Below, piece by piece: positions 14,728-18,032 of a stretch of 18,032 nucleotides of DNA. The notes beneath the pieces are model-generated. The model was not told where the DNA came from. It searched no databases and saw only the letters and a program-made list of their open reading frames with translations. This DNA is from Ferrovibrio sp035304305 (GTDB lineage: Bacteria > Pseudomonadota > Alphaproteobacteria > Ferrovibrionales > Ferrovibrionaceae). The translations under genes and the position numbers were made by a program. The stretch spans positions 1 to 18,032 of the forward strand of contig NZ_DATGQG010000115.1 of assembly GCF_035304305.1 (NCBI RefSeq), given 5' to 3'. Position 1 is the stretch's first letter; every line of letters starts with the position of its first letter.

Positions 14728-14821
14728 GGCTGCGGAGTCGGAAACCCTCCTTGTCGCACCCGTTGCCTTTCGCCCTGCCAGCGTTTTCTGAACGTCATCG
14801 ATATCAGACGACAGGTTCAAT

Positions 14822-15907
14822 ATGAGCGCTCTTTTCACGCCACATCAGCTTGGTCCCCTTACGCTGCCCAACCGCATCGTCATGGCGCCCCTGACGCGGA
14901 ACCGCGCCGGCGCGGGCAACGTGCCCACCGAACTGATGGCTGAGTATTACGGCCAGCGCGCCGAGGCCGGACTAATCGTCGCGGAGGCCACGCAGGTCTG
15001 CCCGGAAGGCCAAGGCTATGAAGCCACGCCAGGCATTCACAGCGATGCGCAGATCGCAGGCTGGAAGCGCGTGACCGATACCGTGCATGCCCGCGGCGGT
15101 CGTATTTTCCTGCAGCTCTGGCATGTCGGGCGTGTGTCGCATGTCTCGCTGCAGCCGAACGGCCAGAAGCCCGTTGCGCCATCGGCCATCCGCGCCGACA
15201 CGAAGACCTTCGTCGGCGGCGAATTTGTCGATGTCTCCGAGCCGCGTGCGCTGGAACTGCAGGAAATCCCCGGCATCGTTGCCGCTTACCGCACCGGTGC
15301 CGCCAACGCGATTGCAGCCGGATTCGACGGTGTGGAAATCCACGGCGCCAATGGCTACCTCCTCGACCAGTTCCTGCGCGACGGCAGCAACAGGCGCGAC
15401 GACCTCTATGGTGGCAGCATCGAGAACCGGGCGCGCCTGATGCTGCAGGTCGCTCAGGCGGTGGCCGGCGAGATCGGGCCGCGGCGTACCGGCATCCGGC
15501 TCTCTCCGGTCACACCCGCCAATGACGCTCGCGACAGCAATCCGCAGCCGCTGTTCGAGTATGTCGTCGAGCAGCTCGACCGCCTCGACCTCGTCTATAT
15601 CCATCTGATCGAAGGGCAGACCGGCGGCGACCGCAACTTCGGCGCGGGTTTCGATTATGGTGCGCTGCGCCGCCGCTTCCGCGGCAGCTGGATTGTCAAC
15701 AACGGCTACAGCGCCGAAATGGCGGAGACCGCAATCGGTAGCGGCTATGCCGATCTGGTCGCATTCGGCCGCTCCTTCATCAGCAATCCGGATCTTGTTA
15801 CCCGCCTGCGCCGCAGGGCGCCGCTGGCAAAGGCAAACCGCGCGACCTTCTACGGTGGCGGTGCCGAGGGCTACACGGATTACCCGACACTCGAAGCGGC
15901 CGAGTAG
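14822..15907 (+). CDS. Old Yellow Enzyme family NADH:flavin oxidoreductase (alkene reductase)
   Basis: A 361-residue FMN-containing TIM-barrel reductase, close to the NemA/PETN reductase/xenobiotic reductase branch. Signatures in order: LGPLTLPNRIVMAPLTRNRA near the N terminus with the flavin-contacting Thr25; LQLWHVGRVSH near residue 100; the substrate-binding pair His174 and Asn177 in IHGANGYLLDQF, with Tyr179 as the likely proton donor; and YGGSIENRARL. The His/Asn pair is the OYE1-like version of the site. Such enzymes reduce activated alkenes, nitroesters or quinones using NAD(P)H. AGG six bases before the ATG is a modest ribosome site. It follows a 224-bp region with inverted repeats and a Crp/Fnr-like palindrome, and no NemR-type repressor gene is adjacent. 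Confidence 0.93.
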   Translation: MSALFTPHQLGPLTLPNRIVMAPLTRNRAGAGNVPTELMAEYYGQRAEAGLIVAEATQVCPEGQGYEATPGIHSDAQIAGWKRVTDTVHARGGRIFLQLWHVGRVSHVSLQPNGQKPVAPSAIRADTKTFVGGEFVDVSEPRALELQEIPGIVAAYRTGAANAIAAGFDGVEIHGANGYLLDQFLRDGSNRRDDLYGGSIENRARLMLQVAQAVAGEIGPRRTGIRLSPVTPANDARDSNPQPLFEYVVEQLDRLDLVYIHLIEGQTGGDRNFGAGFDYGALRRRFRGSWIVNNGYSAEMAETAIGSGYADLVAFGRSFISNPDLVTRLRRRAPLAKANRATFYGGGAEGYTDYPTLEAAE

Positions 15908-15936
15908 CCGGAACCGTTTCCGCTGCCGCGAATTAA

Positions 15937-15958
15937 GTCGGAGGCCTCAACTTCCGAC
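15937..15958 (+). repeat. Inverted repeat just before the DUF3008-like gene
   Basis: GTCGGA (15937-15942) pairs with TCCGAC (15953-15958), enclosing the palindrome GAGGCCTC (15941-15948). It sits 29 bases after the OYE stop and ends just before the GGA ribosome site of the next gene. It may end OYE transcription or modulate translation. Confidence 0.35.
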
Positions 15959-15968
15959 GGAATTGCTT

Positions 15969-16247
15969 ATGGCAAAGGCGAAATCGAAGAAGCAACAGAT
16001 GGCGGCCGGCGCGGCGCTGGCCGCCAAGCGCGGCAGGAGATCGAAATCCAGCCTGCGGGGCGCCTCCAGGGGAATGGCTGAGTCCATGAGCGAAGACGAA
16101 CTGGAGACGATGGCGCAGACCAAGCGCAAGTCGCTGCCGAAGCGCAAGACGGCCAAGAAGAAGGTTGCGAAGAAGAAGACCGCCGGGAAGAAGACGGCGA
16201 AGAAGAAAGCGGCAAAAAAGAAAACCGCCAAGAGAGCGAAGAGATAG
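15969..16247 (+). CDS. DUF3008-like small basic protein with lysine-rich histone-H1-like tail
   Basis: This 92-residue, very basic protein has two parts. Residues 1-57 (MAKAKSKKQQMAAGAALAAK, then LRGASRGMAESMSEDELETM and TKRKSLP) match my recollection of the DUF3008 family, small proteins of unknown function. Residues 58-92 are almost entirely Lys, Ala, Thr and Arg in short KKTAKKK-type repeats, like bacterial histone-H1 homologues and AlgP-type tails that bind DNA. Twenty of the last 42 residues are lysine. The start is ATG 15969 with GGA seven bases upstream; an open frame continues further upstream but overlaps the OYE gene. The stop lies one base from the convergent IclR gene's stop. Nucleic-acid binding is inferred from composition. 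Confidence 0.8.
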   Translation: MAKAKSKKQQMAAGAALAAKRGRRSKSSLRGASRGMAESMSEDELETMAQTKRKSLPKRKTAKKKVAKKKTAGKKTAKKKAAKKKTAKRAKR

Positions 16248-16248
16248 G

Positions 16249-17094
16249 TCAGGCTGGCGGGCGGTAGCCCAGCTTGGCCGAAAGTTCGCGGGTGAACTTC
16301 AGCAGGGCGGCGGCATGAGGCCCCGCCAGATCGACGTCGATCTTGCGCGTCGGTCCGATAATGGTGATGGCCAGCTGCAGATGACCGCTATGGTTGAATA
16401 CAGGTGCACTCAGGGCACTGATCCCCGGAACCGGCAGATCGGTGGTCGCGGCGATCCCCGCCCCCCTCACCTTCTCCACCTCGCGCGCCAAAGCCTCGCC
16501 TGACAATGCGCCGACCTCGCGCCAGCCTTTCTGCGTCGCCTGCAACTCGGCCTGGATCACCGGCTCGACCAGCTTGGCTGGCAGATAGGCGGCGAAGATC
16601 TTGCCCGTTGCCGTGCCGGTGACGGTGAACATGCCGCCGGCGCGCACATTGGCGTGGATGTAATTGGAGGATTCCTGCACCAGCACGATGGTCGGCCCAT
16701 GGGTGCCCCATACGGTGACGGCGACCATCAGGTTCAGCTCTTCCGCCAGACCCACCACGCCTTCCGCAGCCAGCTTGTAGGGGTCGGTGCCACGCAGGCG
16801 CGCCAGCCCTAGATGCAGGGCAAAGGGCCCCAGGCGATAGCGGCCTGCCGCATCCTGCTCGACCATCTCCAGCTTGCGAAAGCTGGTCATGTAGGCATGG
16901 GCCTGACCGGGCGTCAGCCCGGCGGCCTGCGCCAGATCCCGCAGCATCATCGGCTGGCCGCTCGCCGCCAGCAGCCCGAGCAGGCGTCCGCCGATTTCCA
17001 CGGACTGGACGCCGCGCCCCTTGCCGGCTCTGACGTCAGTCTCATCGCCGTTGTTCAGCGATACGACAGTGGAGGAATCGGCGGGTTCTACCAT
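16249..17094 (-). CDS. IclR family transcriptional regulator
   Basis: A 281-residue regulator. After a polar N-terminal extension of about 27 residues, a winged helix-turn-helix spans about residues 28-90 (VEIGGRLLGLLAASGQPMML, then RDLAQAAGLTPGQAHAYMTSF). The C-terminal IclR effector-binding domain follows (TVTGTATGKIFAAYLP; GIAATTDLPVPGISALSAPV). Such proteins bind small aromatic or carboxylic effectors and repress or activate nearby catabolic genes. It lies 32 bases downstream of an FAD-dependent oxidoreductase gene on the same strand, its most likely target or co-regulated partner. The ATG at 17094 has a modest AGTGAG upstream. Its 3' end nearly touches that of the DUF3008-like gene. Confidence 0.92.
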   Translation of the reverse strand: MVEPADSSTVVSLNNGDETDVRAGKGRGVQSVEIGGRLLGLLAASGQPMMLRDLAQAAGLTPGQAHAYMTSFRKLEMVEQDAAGRYRLGPFALHLGLARLRGTDPYKLAAEGVVGLAEELNLMVAVTVWGTHGPTIVLVQESSNYIHANVRAGGMFTVTGTATGKIFAAYLPAKLVEPVIQAELQATQKGWREVGALSGEALAREVEKVRGAGIAATTDLPVPGISALSAPVFNHSGHLQLAITIIGPTRKIDVDLAGPHAAALLKFTRELSAKLGYRPPA

Positions 17095-17126
17095 GGCTCA
17101 CTGCATACCGGCCCGGTACGAACCTG

Positions 17127-18032
17127 TCACGCAACTCCTGCGGCATGGCGGGCTGCGATATAGCCGAAGGTCATCGCAGGCCCGAGCGTGATGCCGCCGC
17201 CGGGATAGTTGCCGCCCATGATGCTGGCCATATCGTTACCGGCTGCGTAGAGGCCCGGTACCGGCCGGCCGTCTTCGCCCAGCACACGGGCCTGAGCATC
17301 AGTCCTGAGGCCGGCAAAGCTGCCGAGGTCTCCAATCACCACCTGCACGGCATAGAACGGTCCGGTCTCCACCGGCGCCACGCAGGGATTAGGCGTCACG
17401 CTGGGATCGCCGAGATAACGGTTATAGGCCGTGCTGCCCTTGCCGAACTCCGGGTCCTCGCCCTTGCGGGCATGCTTGTTGTATTCGGCGACGGTCTGCT
17501 CCAGCGCGGCAGCATTGATGCCGCAGGCCGTAGCGAGTTCGGCCAGGGTTTTGCCGCGCTTGAGATAGCCGTTCCGCAGCTGATGCGTGATCGGCACCGG
17601 GAACGGCTTCACATGCCCCAGACCGTAGCGGCGCAACGTCGGATGATCGCAGATCAGCCAGGCGCAGATCTCGCCGGGAAGGCCCTTGCTGGCCTGCACC
17701 AGCGCCTGGCAGAAGTCGTGATAGCAGTTGCCTTCGTTGACGAAGCGCGTTCCGGCGCGGGTCACCGCGATGACGCCGGGCTTGGCACGGTCGATAAAAT
17801 GCGGGAACGGGCCATAGCTGCCGTCGCCGCGCGGCACGCGGCTGACCGGCACCCAGGCAGCGGCATTGGGAAGTTCGTCGGCTGTGCTCGCCCCCAGCGG
17901 ACGCGCCATCCGGATGCCGTCGCCGGTATTGCTTTCGGCCGCCGGCGAGAAATGTTCCTGGCCGGTCGGCGCATGGGGATAAAGCTGCTTGCGGCGCTCA
18001 AGATCATGCGGGAAGCCACCCGTCGCCAGCAC
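17127..18032 (-). CDS. FAD-dependent oxidoreductase (FAD_binding_2 / 3-ketosteroid dehydrogenase-like), partial
   Basis: The last 301 residues of a flavoprotein whose start lies beyond 18032. The fragment opens inside the FAD domain (VLATGGFPHD, the end of a Rossmann element) and ends with GLYAAGNDMASIMGGNYPGG, then GITLGPAMTFGYIAARHAAG, the C-terminal FAD-binding signature shared by 3-ketosteroid delta-1-dehydrogenases, fumarate-reductase flavoproteins and relatives. The cap region includes TVAEYNKHARKGEDPEFGKG, common to the family. The family oxidises or reduces carbon-carbon bonds next to carbonyl groups; the substrate cannot be named. It is upstream of and probably cotranscribed with the IclR regulator, which suggests a regulated catabolic unit extending past the window. 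The first visible codon is GTG, coding Val, not a start. Confidence 0.88.
   Translation of the reverse strand: MLATGGFPHDLERRKQLYPHAPTGQEHFSPAAESNTGDGIRMARPLGASTADELPNAAAWVPVSRVPRGDGSYGPFPHFIDRAKPGVIAVTRAGTRFVNEGNCYHDFCQALVQASKGLPGEICAWLICDHPTLRRYGLGHVKPFPVPITHQLRNGYLKRGKTLAELATACGINAAALEQTVAEYNKHARKGEDPEFGKGSTAYNRYLGDPSVTPNPCVAPVETGPFYAVQVVIGDLGSFAGLRTDAQARVLGEDGRPVPGLYAAGNDMASIMGGNYPGGGITLGPAMTFGYIAARHAAGVA

Noticed and set aside
15657..15968. Upstream extension of the DUF3008-like frame into the OYE gene
   Set aside because: This stretch is in a different frame over the OYE coding sequence and looks like a shadow; the conserved MAKAKSKKQQ start is at 15969.
1..18032. Mobile elements, CRISPR arrays, toxin-antitoxin or defence genes
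   Set aside because: No transposase, integrase, repeat-spacer pattern, terminal repeats or defence-family motifs were found in any region.

Overview
The window looks like chromosomal DNA of a high-GC alphaproteobacterium. The best guess is a Rhodospirillales-like lineage, from the gene order alr / ABC permease-ATPase / radA / cvpA / purF / SDR, the GC-rich codon use and the mix of families; species cannot be told from this sequence. I see no phage, insertion sequence, CRISPR array, tRNA or rRNA. The coding density is high and no gene-free stretch exceeds about 225 bp.

Left part (1-4946): the tail of a small LTXXQ/CpxP-like periplasmic protein ending in three histidines and followed by a strong hairpin, a carboxymuconolactone-decarboxylase/AhpD-like protein, a ZIP metal transporter, an orphan methyl-accepting chemotaxis protein with three HAMP-like segments, and a minus-strand EamA/DMT transporter. 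A divergent intergenic region of about 170 bp separates that transporter from alr.

Middle (4947-12883): a tightly packed plus-strand run, probably one operon: alanine racemase, MlaE-type permease, MlaF-type ATPase, RadA, CvpA, PurF (Fe-S type with a propeptide), an SDR oxidoreductase, and a second EamA/DMT transporter interrupted by an in-frame TGA at codon 48. Several junctions are ATGA or TGATG overlaps. The run mixes cell wall, lipid transport, DNA repair and purine synthesis.

Right part (12884-18032): after an AT-rich, repeat-bearing island comes a two-gene flavocytochrome c sulfide dehydrogenase unit: a small mono-heme cytochrome with a Sec signal, and a Tat-exported flavoprotein retaining the FAD-linking cysteine and the redox cysteine pair. 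This predicts periplasmic sulfide oxidation with electrons passed to cytochrome c. A 224-bp intergenic region then holds five inverted repeats, two of them mutually exclusive, plus a perfect TGTGA-N6-TCACA palindrome, ahead of an Old Yellow Enzyme gene. Next come a DUF3008-like small protein with a lysine-rich histone-H1-like tail, and, convergent with it, an IclR regulator that lies downstream of a partial FAD-dependent oxidoreductase running off the window.

No wholly new system is evident. The best leads are the structured intergenic region at 14613-14727, the AT-rich island before the sulfide genes, the interrupted transporter, and the DUF3008/H1-tail protein.
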